NCBI GenBank assembly: GCA_021163445.1
Contig: JAGGWR010000327.1
Coordinates: forward strand, 1-34,440
From: Candidatus Tharpella aukensis
GTDB lineage: Bacteria > Desulfobacterota > Anaeroferrophillalia > Anaeroferrophillales > Tharpellaceae
Reading direction: 5' to 3'
DNA length: 34,440 nucleotides
Below the pieces are notes generated by a model. It had not been told where the DNA came from and searched no databases. It saw only the letters and a list, made by a program, of their open reading frames with translations. Shown here piece after piece: positions 9,740 through 19,134 of this stretch. The translations under genes were made by a program, and so were the position numbers. Each line of letters opens with the position of its first letter. Within the stretch, counting starts at the first letter, position 1.

Positions 9740-12361
9740 ATGGTTCAAAAAGATAACAACTTTCTCGATCGTGATGATGTCAAGAACTTAGCGGTTCTGA
9801 ATTTATTGCCGGAACTACGCCAAACATTGCAAGCCGGTCAGCAGGTGGTGTTGCAGGCCCCGCCGGGTTCCGGGAAGACGACATTGCTGCCGTTACTGTT
9901 ACGGGATGAGCCTTGGCTTGCAGGTTTAAAGATCGTGATGCTGGAACCGCGCCGCTTGGCGGCCCGGGCTGCGGCCCGGCGTATGGCCGCTTTGTTGGGG
10001 GAGGAGGTCGGAGAGACCGTCGGTTTTCGGGTGCGCCACGAGAGTGTGGTCGGCCGCCGCACCAGGATTGAGGTGGTCACCGAAGGGGTTTTAACTCGTT
10101 ATCTACAGAATGATCCGGCTTTAAGTGATTACGGTCTGGTCATTTTTGATGAATTTCACGAACGCCATCTCCAGGCCGATCTTGGTCTGGCTTTTACTTT
10201 GCAAGTGCAGGAACTCTTACGTCCTGAACTTAAATTGATGGTTATGTCGGCGACGTTGGCGGCGTGTGAGATTGCCGATTTTCTCGGCGGAGTTCCGCTT
10301 CTCGAAGCAAAACTTGCACCTTTTCCGGTAACGACATTTCATGCTGAAAGCAGCTTGGCGAAACTTTCCTTGCCGGTTGTGGCCCGGACGGTGGTGCGGG
10401 CTCTGCACGAAACCACCGGTGATATCCTGGTTTTTTTGCCCGGAGCCGGGGAGATTCGTCGCCTGACGGAACTTTTGCGTGAAGTTGGCCGACAACCTGA
10501 AAAGGGTTCGGCCTTAGATCCAAAAATTGAACCTGAAATTGAAATTATTCCGCTCTATGGCAATCTGCCCCGCGAACTTCAGGATCGCGCTTTTCAATTT
10601 TCGCAAAAAAAAGATTTGCCAAAGGGTGTTTTGGCAAAGGGAAATTTAGCAAAAAAGGCTTCAATATGTCGGATTCGCAAAGTGGTTTTGGCTACCGATA
10701 TTGCTGAATCGAGTCTTACTGTTCCCGGGGTCAGGGTTGTGGTTGACAGCGGCTGGCGGCGGATTATGCGTTTTGATCCGGCGAGCGGTATGGGCCGTCT
10801 GGAAATTGTTAAAATCAGCCGGGCAGCGGCCGATCAGCGGCGTGGCCGGGCCGCCCGCGAAGACAAGGGTTACTGTTACAGATTGTGGGCAAAGAGTGAT
10901 GAATCGGCAATGTTAGAGTTCAGTCAGCCGGAAATCAGGTTGGCTGATCTTACCTCAATGGTTTTGGAGCTGGCGGCTTGGGGCGTTTCTAAGATTTGCG
11001 ATTTGCGCTGGTTGACGCCGCCGTCGCAAGCTTTGGTCGATGCCGCTTTTAGCCTGTTGCGCCGTTTGGGGGCGGTTGATGATGATAATCGGATTACGGA
11101 ACATGGCCGGGAGCTGGCTAAACTGGGGATTCATCCCCGTTTAGCCCAGATGCTGTTGGCCGGTAAAAAAATCGGTCAGGGAAGGCTTTCGGCAATGCTC
11201 GCCGCATTGTTAAATGAGCGCGACCCGCTCGCCCCTGGCGACCGGCTACCGGATTGCGATATCGATCTTCGTCTTGAGCTCTTGCTGGCGGATGAAAAAA
11301 ATCATACTTCCGCAAGAGCTGATCGGGCGCTCTTGAAAAGATTGCGGCGCGAGGCGCAAAGGTTGACCCGGCAGTTAAAAATTGTCGAAAAAGGTCAGCT
11401 AACAACCGATTTCAGTGGTGAATTATTAGCCTTTGCCTATCCTGACCGGATTGCCAAAAAACGTTTACTTCGTGATGATGATTTACGTTTTTTATTAAGT
11501 GGCGGTCAAGAGGTTGCTTTCGCCTATCCCGAACCGCTTTCACACTCTTCCTATCTGGTCGTGGCTCAACTTGCCGGAGACAGGCGCAAATCCCGCATTC
11601 GTCTGGCCGCAGCCTATTCCGAGAGTAGTTTACGAAAACAGTTTGGCGATTTATTAAAACGTGAATCTCAGGTTTTTTGGGATCAGAAGAGCGGCTCCGT
11701 GGTGGCTCGGCAACAGCTAATGCTGGACTCTTTGACGCTCGAAGAGGGGTTCTTAAGAGAGCCTCCGGCAGCAGCCGTGGCTGGTGCCTGGCTGGAAGGC
11801 GTGCGTCGCGTCGGCCTTGATCTTTTACCCTGGAATAAAAACCTTCGCCAGTGGTGCCGCCGGGTTGAGTTTATTAGAAACAGCGGCTTGGTTGAAAAAG
11901 AGTCTTGGCCGGCTTGTGATAAAAAATCTTTGTTGGACGATCTCGAAAATTGGCTGGCCCCTCGATTAGGTCGAATCCGCAATCGTGATGGTTTGGCCCG
12001 ACTTGACTTAAAAACAATTTTGCGTGAACGTCTGACCTGGCAACAACAGCAAAAATTAAAACAACTCGCCCCGGTTGAGCTAAGCTTGCCTTCCGGGCGT
12101 CGTGCCCAACTCGATTATACCAGCGGCGCGGTCCCGGTGCTCGCGGCTCGAGTACAGGAACTCTTCGGCTGCCGCGAGACACCTAAAATTGGCGGCGGCC
12201 GGATTGCGCTGCTTTTACATGTCCTCTCACCGGCCCGCAGGCCGGTGCAGGTAACCGATGACCTGGCCGATTTCTGGCACGGTTCCTATCGCGAAGTCCG
12301 CAAAGAGATGCGGGGACGCTACCCCAAACACGCTTGGCCGGAAGAGCCTTGGCTTGAGTAG
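9740..12361 (+). CDS. hrpB: ATP-dependent helicase HrpB
   Basis: QAPPGSGKTT, FDEFHERHLQADLGL, VVLATDIAESSLTVPGVRVVVDSG, QRRGRAAR; C-terminal DLADFWHGSYREVRKEMRGRYPKHAWPE. Start placed at 9740 (MVQKDNNF). Confidence 0.95.
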   Translation: MVQKDNNFLDRDDVKNLAVLNLLPELRQTLQAGQQVVLQAPPGSGKTTLLPLLLRDEPWLAGLKIVMLEPRRLAARAAARRMAALLGEEVGETVGFRVRHESVVGRRTRIEVVTEGVLTRYLQNDPALSDYGLVIFDEFHERHLQADLGLAFTLQVQELLRPELKLMVMSATLAACEIADFLGGVPLLEAKLAPFPVTTFHAESSLAKLSLPVVARTVVRALHETTGDILVFLPGAGEIRRLTELLREVGRQPEKGSALDPKIEPEIEIIPLYGNLPRELQDRAFQFSQKKDLPKGVLAKGNLAKKASICRIRKVVLATDIAESSLTVPGVRVVVDSGWRRIMRFDPASGMGRLEIVKISRAAADQRRGRAAREDKGYCYRLWAKSDESAMLEFSQPEIRLADLTSMVLELAAWGVSKICDLRWLTPPSQALVDAAFSLLRRLGAVDDDNRITEHGRELAKLGIHPRLAQMLLAGKKIGQGRLSAMLAALLNERDPLAPGDRLPDCDIDLRLELLLADEKNHTSARADRALLKRLRREAQRLTRQLKIVEKGQLTTDFSGELLAFAYPDRIAKKRLLRDDDLRFLLSGGQEVAFAYPEPLSHSSYLVVAQLAGDRRKSRIRLAAAYSESSLRKQFGDLLKRESQVFWDQKSGSVVARQQLMLDSLTLEEGFLREPPAAAVAGAWLEGVRRVGLDLLPWNKNLRQWCRRVEFIRNSGLVEKESWPACDKKSLLDDLENWLAPRLGRIRNRDGLARLDLKTILRERLTWQQQQKLKQLAPVELSLPSGRRAQLDYTSGAVPVLAARVQELFGCRETPKIGGGRIALLLHVLSPARRPVQVTDDLADFWHGSYREVRKEMRGRYPKHAWPEEPWLE

Positions 12362-12513
12362 AAGGCTGTCTAAAAAAATAGTCGTAAAAGGCAAATTGAA
12401 TGTTTTCGGTTGACGAATGTTTCTCTTTATTTTAGGTATAGCGTGTGATTCTCGAAAAAGATACAAAGTTTCACTATCTGAAAATTTCAGTCGTTTACAA
12501 CGAGGAGGACAAA

Positions 12514-13101
12514 ATGAGTAAAAGAGTGATTCGGATCGTTACCCTGTCGTTATTGGTAACAAGTTTTCTGGTTGGTGGTTTTTTTGCAAATGTTTATGCG
12601 GCCAGCGAAACTATGTACAATAAGTACAATATTCACGCTCAGGCCGATAAAAAAGGTTTGCTTAAGTCGAGTTATGCCAATTATACCGATCCTGGTGCTG
12701 GTCATGTTATCATTCCACCCAATACTAAATTAACCGTCCGCCCCTGGAAGCGTTTCATGAAAAATTATGGCTTTTATTATGACCTGCCGGATGGTCGCCA
12801 TGGCGTTTTTGAGGTTCATACGAAACGGATGCAGATGAGTGTTGATGAATATGAAGAGTTGATTCTTTCGCCTAAGCCGATTTCCTTAAAAGGTTTTTCG
12901 GAGATCGATCTGAAAGGAATCAAAAAAGGCAAGGCCTACAAAGGGATGACCAAAAAAGGGGTAATGACGGCTTTAGGCTACCCCGCCGCCCACGAGACCC
13001 CCTCGCTTGATGATAATCAATGGAAATATTGGCGTAACCGTTTCCGCACCGTGGTCGTCGATTTCAACAGTAAGGGGCGAGTAGTGAATGTAAGGTATTG
13101 A
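12514..13101 (+). CDS. Exported protein with C-terminal SmpA/BamE-like motif
   Basis: Signal peptide MSKRVIRIVTLSLLVTSFLVGGFFANVYA; KGMTKKGVMTALGYPAAH...WKYWRNRFRTVVVDFNSKGRV. RBS gaggagg upstream. Confidence 0.75.
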   Translation: MSKRVIRIVTLSLLVTSFLVGGFFANVYAASETMYNKYNIHAQADKKGLLKSSYANYTDPGAGHVIIPPNTKLTVRPWKRFMKNYGFYYDLPDGRHGVFEVHTKRMQMSVDEYEELILSPKPISLKGFSEIDLKGIKKGKAYKGMTKKGVMTALGYPAAHETPSLDDNQWKYWRNRFRTVVVDFNSKGRVVNVRY

Positions 13102-13159
13102 GCAGGTTATGTCAGAACTGGAAAGATCTTGCAAAAGGCTGTAAACTCAGGAGTTGATA

Positions 13160-13372
13160 ATGCTGAATATTCAAATAGATAATCAGGAGCTTGAAAATAA
13201 TATCAGGCAAACTTACGGTAATGATTTACACTCTATTGCGGGAGCTTTTTCAGAGTTTATTCAACAGCAAAAAATTAAGCATGATATTGGCATCTCCATC
13301 CAACAGTTGGAGGCGGGGGAATCAGAGCCCCTTGATCAAGTTATGAGAGGCATTCGAGCCGAATATGAGTGA
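13160..13372 (+). CDS. Putative type II antitoxin
   Basis: Small ORF overlapping the ParE/RelE-like ORF by 8 nt; ends ...LDQVMRGIRAEYE. Confidence 0.65.
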   Translation: MLNIQIDNQELENNIRQTYGNDLHSIAGAFSEFIQQQKIKHDIGISIQQLEAGESEPLDQVMRGIRAEYE

Positions 13373-13652
13373 ACTGACGATTGTATTTTCTCCCCGTGCT
13401 CGTCAGCGCATGCAAGAGATTGCCTCTTACCTTTATCGACAAAACCTGTCCAATGACTTTGTGTTGGATTACTTAAATCGTTTCGAAGATTGGCTGATGA
13501 CGGTATTGATTCAGTTTCCAGATTCAGGTACTCCCATGCCTGAGTTTGGATTCAATGTTCGGCGTGTAGTTTACCAAAGATACAGTTTTGTTTATCGTGT
13601 CAGAGCCGATGTGATTGAAATACTAACTGTTTACCGTGAGAATCTCCCATGA
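13365..13652 (+). CDS. ParE/RelE-family toxin-like protein
   Basis: FSPRARQRMQEIASYLYRQNLS...FPDSGTPMPEFGFNVRRVVYQRYSFVYRVRADVIEILTVYRENLP. Confidence 0.85.
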   Translation: MSELTIVFSPRARQRMQEIASYLYRQNLSNDFVLDYLNRFEDWLMTVLIQFPDSGTPMPEFGFNVRRVVYQRYSFVYRVRADVIEILTVYRENLP

Positions 13653-14380
13653 AGTCGGAAAATAAAAAAATTGCTCTGGTGACCGGAGCCAGTCGCGGGA
13701 TCGGGGCGGCTATTGCTGAAACTCTGGCTGGCGACGGTTACGATATCTGGCTTAACTATCGTTCAGATCATGAAGCGGCGCAACGGGTTGCTGAAAAGGT
13801 TGCAGCTTGCGGGCGGCAATGCCTTTTGCTGCCCTTTGATGTCGCCGACGAGGAGGCGGTTGAGGATGCCTTAAGTGAGTTGCTGGCGGAAGAGACACCT
13901 TATATCCTGATCAATAACGCCGGTTTCGCTCGGGACGGAATCATGGCTATGATGAGTCGTTACGATTGGCAGTCGGTCTTGAATGTCCATCTCGACGGCT
14001 TTTTTCTGGTGACCAAATTGGTTGTGGCGCGGATGCTGAGAAAGCGGGCCGGAAGAATTGTAAATATCGTCTCCACTTCGGGCCAGATCGGGGTGGCCGG
14101 TCAGGTTAACTACAGCGCTGCTAAAGCCGGTTTGATCGGGGCGACCAGATCCCTGGCGGCTGAAGTGGCGAAACGCAAAATTTTAGTTAATGCGGTGGCT
14201 CCCGGTTTTATCGAGACCGAGATGACAGCGGATTTGCCGGTTGATCAAATCTTGCCGACCATTCCTCTGGCTCGTTTCGGTCAAACTCAGGAAGTCGCCG
14301 ATGCGGTCTCGTTTCTCTGCTCCGACAAGGCTTCTTACATTACCGGCCAGATTTTAGCCGTTAATGGCGGAATTGTTTAA
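13649..14380 (+). CDS. fabG: 3-oxoacyl-ACP reductase (FabG-like SDR)
   Basis: TGASRGIG, NNAG, S...YSAAKAG catalytic motif, VAPGFIETEMT. Confidence 0.92.
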   Translation: MKSENKKIALVTGASRGIGAAIAETLAGDGYDIWLNYRSDHEAAQRVAEKVAACGRQCLLLPFDVADEEAVEDALSELLAEETPYILINNAGFARDGIMAMMSRYDWQSVLNVHLDGFFLVTKLVVARMLRKRAGRIVNIVSTSGQIGVAGQVNYSAAKAGLIGATRSLAAEVAKRKILVNAVAPGFIETEMTADLPVDQILPTIPLARFGQTQEVADAVSFLCSDKASYITGQILAVNGGIV

Positions 14381-14433
14381 TTTTGATTTTGACTTTTTAG
14401 TTTTGGATTAAGGTGTAAGGTGGGGGTGTGACT

Positions 14434-14649
14434 ATGTACAGGTTTGCAGTTTGTTTAGATAACAATAATTACCCGGCATCACTGGAGCCACGGAAGTTGT
14501 ATGAAGTTACACCTGATCCCGAAGCCTTGAAACATAATCAAATAAGAGTCATTGATGAATCTGGTGAAGATTATTTATTTCCCAAAGAAATTTTTTTGGA
14601 ATTGCCGCTTGCCGAAGTAATTGCTGAGAGAATGGCACAAATTGCATGA
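14434..14649 (+). CDS. Small conserved hypothetical protein
   Basis: MYRFAVCLDNNNYPASLEPRKLYEVTPDPEALKHNQIRVIDESGEDYLFPKEIF; compact coding ORF on the operon strand. Confidence 0.75.
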   Translation: MYRFAVCLDNNNYPASLEPRKLYEVTPDPEALKHNQIRVIDESGEDYLFPKEIFLELPLAEVIAERMAQIA

Positions 14650-14672
14650 TTGATCTGTAGGTAAACAGAAAG

Positions 14673-15902
14673 ATGCAGCGATATAAAGTAGCGATAACCG
14701 GCGTCGGGATTGTCTCTTGTCTCGGGATCGGGGCGGGAGAGGTTGCGGCTTCGCTGCGCGAGGGGCGTTCGGGGATTGTGGTTGATGAGGAGCGGCAAGC
14801 TTTGGGTTTTCGCAGTCCTTTGACCGGTCGTCTGCCGGAGGTTTTTCCTGAGCGTTGTTTAAGTCGTAAGCAGCGAAAAACGATGCCCGATTTTGCGCAA
14901 AACGCCTATGTTGCGGTGCGTGAAGCACTTGATGGTTCCGGGTTGAGTGAAAAAGATTTGCAAAACCCGCAAAGCGGCTTGATTTTTGGTTGTGATTCGA
15001 GTTGTCTGGCAGTGGTAGAGCAGGTCGATATCTTACGTCAATATGGCGAGACTCATAAACTCGGCAGTGGCCTTGTCTTTCGCGCCATGACCTCGGCCAT
15101 AACCATGAATCTTAATGTTCTGCTCGGGACTCAAGGCGCGAGTTGGACGTTGAGTTCGGCCTGTTCGAGCAGCGGTCACGCTATTGGTCAGGCAGCGGAT
15201 TTGATCGCTTTAGGTCGTCAGGAGCGAGTGGTCTGCGGCGGAGCCCAGGAAATTAACTGGGAGTCGATGTGCAGTTTTGACGCTTTGGGGGCTTTTTCGA
15301 CCAGGATTGATAATCCGGCTGCCGCTTCACGACCCTTTGATGTCGATCGCGACGGTCTGGTGCCCAGCGGCGGGGCGGCAGCGTTAGTTTTGGAAAACTA
15401 TGATCTGGCCCGGCAGCGGGGGGCAACTATTTTGGGCGAAGTTCGAGGTTACGGTTTTTCGTCGGATGGTGGCACGCTTTCGGTGCCAAGTTCTGAGGGC
15501 TTGGCCCGGGCGATGCGAGCGGCGTTGGTTGATGCGGCGATCGATGCCCAAGATGTGACTCTGCTTTTGGCCCACGCAACTTCGACGCATGCTGGCGATG
15601 CTGCGGAAGCCGAGAATATCAGATCTGTTTTTGGCGCGGATACGCCTTATATCAGCGCTTTAAAAGCGCTGACCGGACATGAACTCTGGATGGCTGGAGC
15701 GGCCACTGCGGTTTATGCTGTAATTATGGCCCAAGCTGGTTTTATGGCCCCGACGATTAATTTTACGACTCCCGATGATAAGACCACAGGATTGCATATT
15801 CTAAAGCAAACTCTATCCCACAAGCCGGAGAAGGTTCTCTGTAACGCCGCCGGTTTTGGCGGCTCCAACGCCTCTATTCTCCTTGATTTTAGTTCGCAAT
15901 GA
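14673..15902 (+). CDS. Beta-ketoacyl-ACP synthase (KS1)
   Basis: Cys motif SSACSSSGHA, first His LAHATSTHAGD, second His KALTGHELWMAGA. Confidence 0.92.
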   Translation: MQRYKVAITGVGIVSCLGIGAGEVAASLREGRSGIVVDEERQALGFRSPLTGRLPEVFPERCLSRKQRKTMPDFAQNAYVAVREALDGSGLSEKDLQNPQSGLIFGCDSSCLAVVEQVDILRQYGETHKLGSGLVFRAMTSAITMNLNVLLGTQGASWTLSSACSSSGHAIGQAADLIALGRQERVVCGGAQEINWESMCSFDALGAFSTRIDNPAAASRPFDVDRDGLVPSGGAAALVLENYDLARQRGATILGEVRGYGFSSDGGTLSVPSSEGLARAMRAALVDAAIDAQDVTLLLAHATSTHAGDAAEAENIRSVFGADTPYISALKALTGHELWMAGAATAVYAVIMAQAGFMAPTINFTTPDDKTTGLHILKQTLSHKPEKVLCNAAGFGGSNASILLDFSSQ

Positions 15903-17482
15903 AATATGATTACCTGATTATCGGTGCCGGGATCTCCGGTTTGAGCAGCGCTTTGTTGCTGGCTCGGTTTGGCTTTAAAGTGGCGGTGGTTGAGCAGGCA
16001 CCGCGACCGGCACCGTTGGTTGAGGGGTTTGTTCGCAATAATGTCTATTTTGAAACCGGTTTTCATTATGCCGGGGGGCTCGAAGATGGCGGCGTTCTTG
16101 ATCTCAACCTGCGTCTTTTGGGGATTTCCGATCATCTGCAAAAAGTTCCATTTGATCTTAAAGTTTACGATACCGTAGTTCAGCCGGAAAGTGGTTTAAA
16201 CTTCTCTTTTCCGCAAGGTTATGCGGCATTGGGCGATGCTTTGCGCGAGCATTTTCCGACTCAGCGCCAAGCTTTAAGCGAATACTTTGAACGCATACAA
16301 CAGATTACCCGGAAACTCCCTTACTACTGTTTTCCGGAGCCAGTGAAACCCGAAGATTTAGGAGAATCGTCAGCTTCGGGGCTCTCTCTCTTGCACGAGT
16401 ACAATCTGGCTCAGGTTCTTGACGAATTGGCCATTGGCGGAGAGTTGCGGACTTTGTTGCAGATCCATTGTTTGTTGCATGGTTCTTTGCCCTCCGAAGT
16501 GCCTTTTGCCATCCATGCCGGGGTTGTCGATGGCTATTATCGTTCGGCCCATACTTTTAAAGGGGGCGGCCGCGCCCTGGTTACAGCATTGGTTACGGTT
16601 TTAAAACAATGCGGGGTTGATCTTTTCTGTCGTCATAGGGTAGAAGAGATCGAGTTGAGCGCCGCCGGGGCATTTGCCGGGGTTCGTTGTACCAACGGGG
16701 TTAAGTTGCAGGCTTCAGGTTGTATCTCCACGCTGCATCCTCAGGCTATGTTGAAATTGTTACCGGCTTCGGTTTTTCGACCAGTCTATCGCCGTCGCCT
16801 GGCCGCTCTGAAAGAGAGTCCGGGGGCGGAGATTGTTTTTCTTCGCCGTGAGCGTAAGCGAGGAAGTACTCTTGGGGTGCGCTGTGAGCGCCAGCGAGGA
16901 ATTACTCCTAGAGTAGATTCGTTACCAGTTCATAATTTTCAGGGCCGTAACTTTTTTTTCCTGCCGGGATCGGGAAAAGCGATGTTTGATCCTGATCTGC
17001 CGCTTTCTGAACGTCTGCTTTATCTTAATTTTGCCGGTTCTGCTGGTTCGGACGCTTCCGACAACAATTGGGAAGGTGGCGTGACGGCGATTCTTCCGGC
17101 TCCTTACTATGAACCCGGAACCGAGGTTTCGGCAACGCTTAGTTATGCCGAAAGAAAAGCGCAAACTGGGGAACTGGTGCGTAAGCGCATTATTGAATTG
17201 TTGCCCGAACTTGGTCCCGGACTGGAAGTTGAGTGTGTGGCGACCGGTAAAACCCTGCAGCGAATCAACGCCTCGGCTCACGGTTCACTTTATGGAGTAA
17301 AGCATATGGTGGGACAATTTAATCCATCCGCAAAAACCCGTCTGCCCGGTCTTTTTCTGGCAGGCCAGGCGACTGCCGCACCCGGCCTGCTCGGGGCGAT
17401 AACTTCGGCCTTGATAACGGTTGGCGGAATCGTCGGTCACGACCGGGTCGAAGCGTTGCGGCGTGATACCGCAGGGTTGTAA
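15899..17482 (+). CDS. CrtI/retinol-saturase-like FAD-dependent oxidoreductase
   Basis: N-terminal YLIIGAGISGLSSALLLARFGFKVAVVEQ, GFHYAGG; C-terminal GLFLAGQATAAPGLLGAITSA. ATGA overlap with KS1. Confidence 0.88.
   Translation: MKYDYLIIGAGISGLSSALLLARFGFKVAVVEQAPRPAPLVEGFVRNNVYFETGFHYAGGLEDGGVLDLNLRLLGISDHLQKVPFDLKVYDTVVQPESGLNFSFPQGYAALGDALREHFPTQRQALSEYFERIQQITRKLPYYCFPEPVKPEDLGESSASGLSLLHEYNLAQVLDELAIGGELRTLLQIHCLLHGSLPSEVPFAIHAGVVDGYYRSAHTFKGGGRALVTALVTVLKQCGVDLFCRHRVEEIELSAAGAFAGVRCTNGVKLQASGCISTLHPQAMLKLLPASVFRPVYRRRLAALKESPGAEIVFLRRERKRGSTLGVRCERQRGITPRVDSLPVHNFQGRNFFFLPGSGKAMFDPDLPLSERLLYLNFAGSAGSDASDNNWEGGVTAILPAPYYEPGTEVSATLSYAERKAQTGELVRKRIIELLPELGPGLEVECVATGKTLQRINASAHGSLYGVKHMVGQFNPSAKTRLPGLFLAGQATAAPGLLGAITSALITVGGIVGHDRVEALRRDTAGL
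16844..16915 (+). repeat. In-frame tandem duplication of a 36-nt dispersed repeat module inside the FAD oxidoreductase CDS
   Basis: Units 16844-16879 and 16880-16915 align without gaps (12 codons each) and match intergenic 28282-28316. Confidence 0.85.
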
Positions 17483-17507
17483 AAATCAAATTGGGGTGGC
17501 AATGAAA

Positions 17508-17596
17508 AATGTTCAGCTGCGAGGCGCCCGAAAGCTGAGGAATGAGGCGTACAAGCAGTACGCCGCAGTGACGAAGATTGAAGGGGAACGAAGCAG
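17508..17596 (+). repeat. Structured intergenic element between the FAD oxidoreductase and KS2
   Basis: Two hairpins: cagct...agctg and ggcgtac-aagca-gtacgcc (17546-17564); ends at the KS2 start codon. Confidence 0.55.
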
Positions 17597-18838
17597 ATGG
17601 ATATTTTTCGAAGCCAGCGGCGTGTAGCGGTTACCGGAATGGGCGCAGTCTCGCCCTTTGGTCGGGGTGTTACGGCTCTGATCAGCGGCTTGGTTGAGGG
17701 GCGCAGCGCGATTAAGATTCTTGATGAACTTAAAGAGTACGGCGGCCTGAGAACCCGGCTTGCGGCGTTGGTGCCGGGGGTCGACGGAAAAGAGATTCCC
17801 CGGAGTAAGCGGCGTTCGATGTCGCGGCAATCAATTTTTGCAGTGCTTGCGGCTCAAGAAGCTCTGGCTCAAGCCGCTTTACCGGAAACCGAATATGGCA
17901 GTGGGCGTTACGGCGTCGTGGTCGGAACCACAATCAGCAGTTTAGAGACCAGCGAAAATTTTTTTGCCGATCATTTTCGGGACAAAAGTTTTTCGCGCAT
18001 GAAAACTTCGCTTTTTTTCAAGACCATGAACCATTCGGCCGCCGCCAATGTGGCCCATTTCTTTGGTCTCGAAGGTCGCCTGCTGGCCCCGGCGGCGGCT
18101 TGTGCCACCGGGTGCCAGGCTTTGGGATATGCTTATGAAATGATCGCATCAGGAGTGCAAGATGTGATGGTTTGCGGCGGTACGGAAGAGTTTCACCCGC
18201 TTTCGGCCGCAACTTTTGACTTGATGAATGCCGCCTCTTTTCGCTATAATGATCGGCCTGAGCTGGCTTCTCGTCCGTTTGACCGGGAGCGGGACGGGGT
18301 TGTTTGTGGCGAAGGAGCCGGGATTCTGGTTTTGGAAGATTTACAGTCGGCCCAAGAGCGGGGAGCGGAGATTTTGGCCGAAATCAGCGGTTTTGCGACG
18401 TTGACCGAAACCGGCAGTATTGCCGAACCCAGCAGTGCCGCCATGCAGCGTTGTATGGCTCTGGCTCTGGCGGATGCCGGGGTTGAGGCGGGATCGATCA
18501 ACTACATCAACGCCCATGCGACGGCCACCGAAAAAGGTGATACTGCTGAAGCTCAAGCTTTGCTAGGTCTTTTTGGTGATCAGATTCCGGTTAGCAGCTT
18601 AAAAGGTCATCTCGGTCATACTTTAGCCGCCAGCGGCGGCCTGGAGACCATCGCCACGATTGAAATGATGTGTCGCGGTGAACTTATCCCGACTCGTAAC
18701 CTTGACGAAATCGACCCTCGCTGCCAAGGGCCGCGAATTTTCACCGCTATCGAAAAACAGACAACCAGCCTGGCTTTAAAAAATAATTTTGCTCTGGGAG
18801 GAGTCAATTGCTCCCTGGTAATCAGAGCAGGGCAATGA
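17597..18838 (+). CDS. Beta-ketoacyl-ACP synthase (KS2)
   Basis: AAACATGCQALG, NAHATATEKGD, LKGHLGHTLAASGG; Cys-His-His all present. Confidence 0.92.
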   Translation: MDIFRSQRRVAVTGMGAVSPFGRGVTALISGLVEGRSAIKILDELKEYGGLRTRLAALVPGVDGKEIPRSKRRSMSRQSIFAVLAAQEALAQAALPETEYGSGRYGVVVGTTISSLETSENFFADHFRDKSFSRMKTSLFFKTMNHSAAANVAHFFGLEGRLLAPAAACATGCQALGYAYEMIASGVQDVMVCGGTEEFHPLSAATFDLMNAASFRYNDRPELASRPFDRERDGVVCGEGAGILVLEDLQSAQERGAEILAEISGFATLTETGSIAEPSSAAMQRCMALALADAGVEAGSINYINAHATATEKGDTAEAQALLGLFGDQIPVSSLKGHLGHTLAASGGLETIATIEMMCRGELIPTRNLDEIDPRCQGPRIFTAIEKQTTSLALKNNFALGGVNCSLVIRAGQ

Positions 18839-18853
18839 TAACTTGAGGATAAT

Positions 18854-19117
18854 ATGACGGATACGGAAATAATCTCTTTGGTCAATGATTCATTGGTCGA
18901 AGAGTTTGAACTTGAGATTTCGACGATGGTGTCGGAGGCTGAGATTTTTGCTGATTTGGGGCTTGATAGTCTCGATATAGTTGATATGGTAGTTGTTTTA
19001 GAAGGAGCCCTGGGCATCAAGATTCGCGACGATGCGGGCTTGCGCGAGATTCACACGCTGGGCGATATTCATCAGTTTGTTTTGCAAAAAAAACGGGAAA
19101 CCGAGGCCGCCTCTTAG
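18854..19117 (+). CDS. Acyl carrier protein
   Basis: IFADLGLDSLDIVDMVVVLEGALGIKI; phosphopantetheine DSL serine present. Confidence 0.92.
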   Translation: MTDTEIISLVNDSLVEEFELEISTMVSEAEIFADLGLDSLDIVDMVVVLEGALGIKIRDDAGLREIHTLGDIHQFVLQKKRETEAAS

Positions 19118-19134
19118 GATGGTGTCGTAAGCTT

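Noticed and set aside
14571-14928. Minus-strand ORFs over the small protein and KS1 start
   Set aside because: Overlap strongly supported + strand genes; low-complexity Pro/Arg-rich translation typical of shadow frames.
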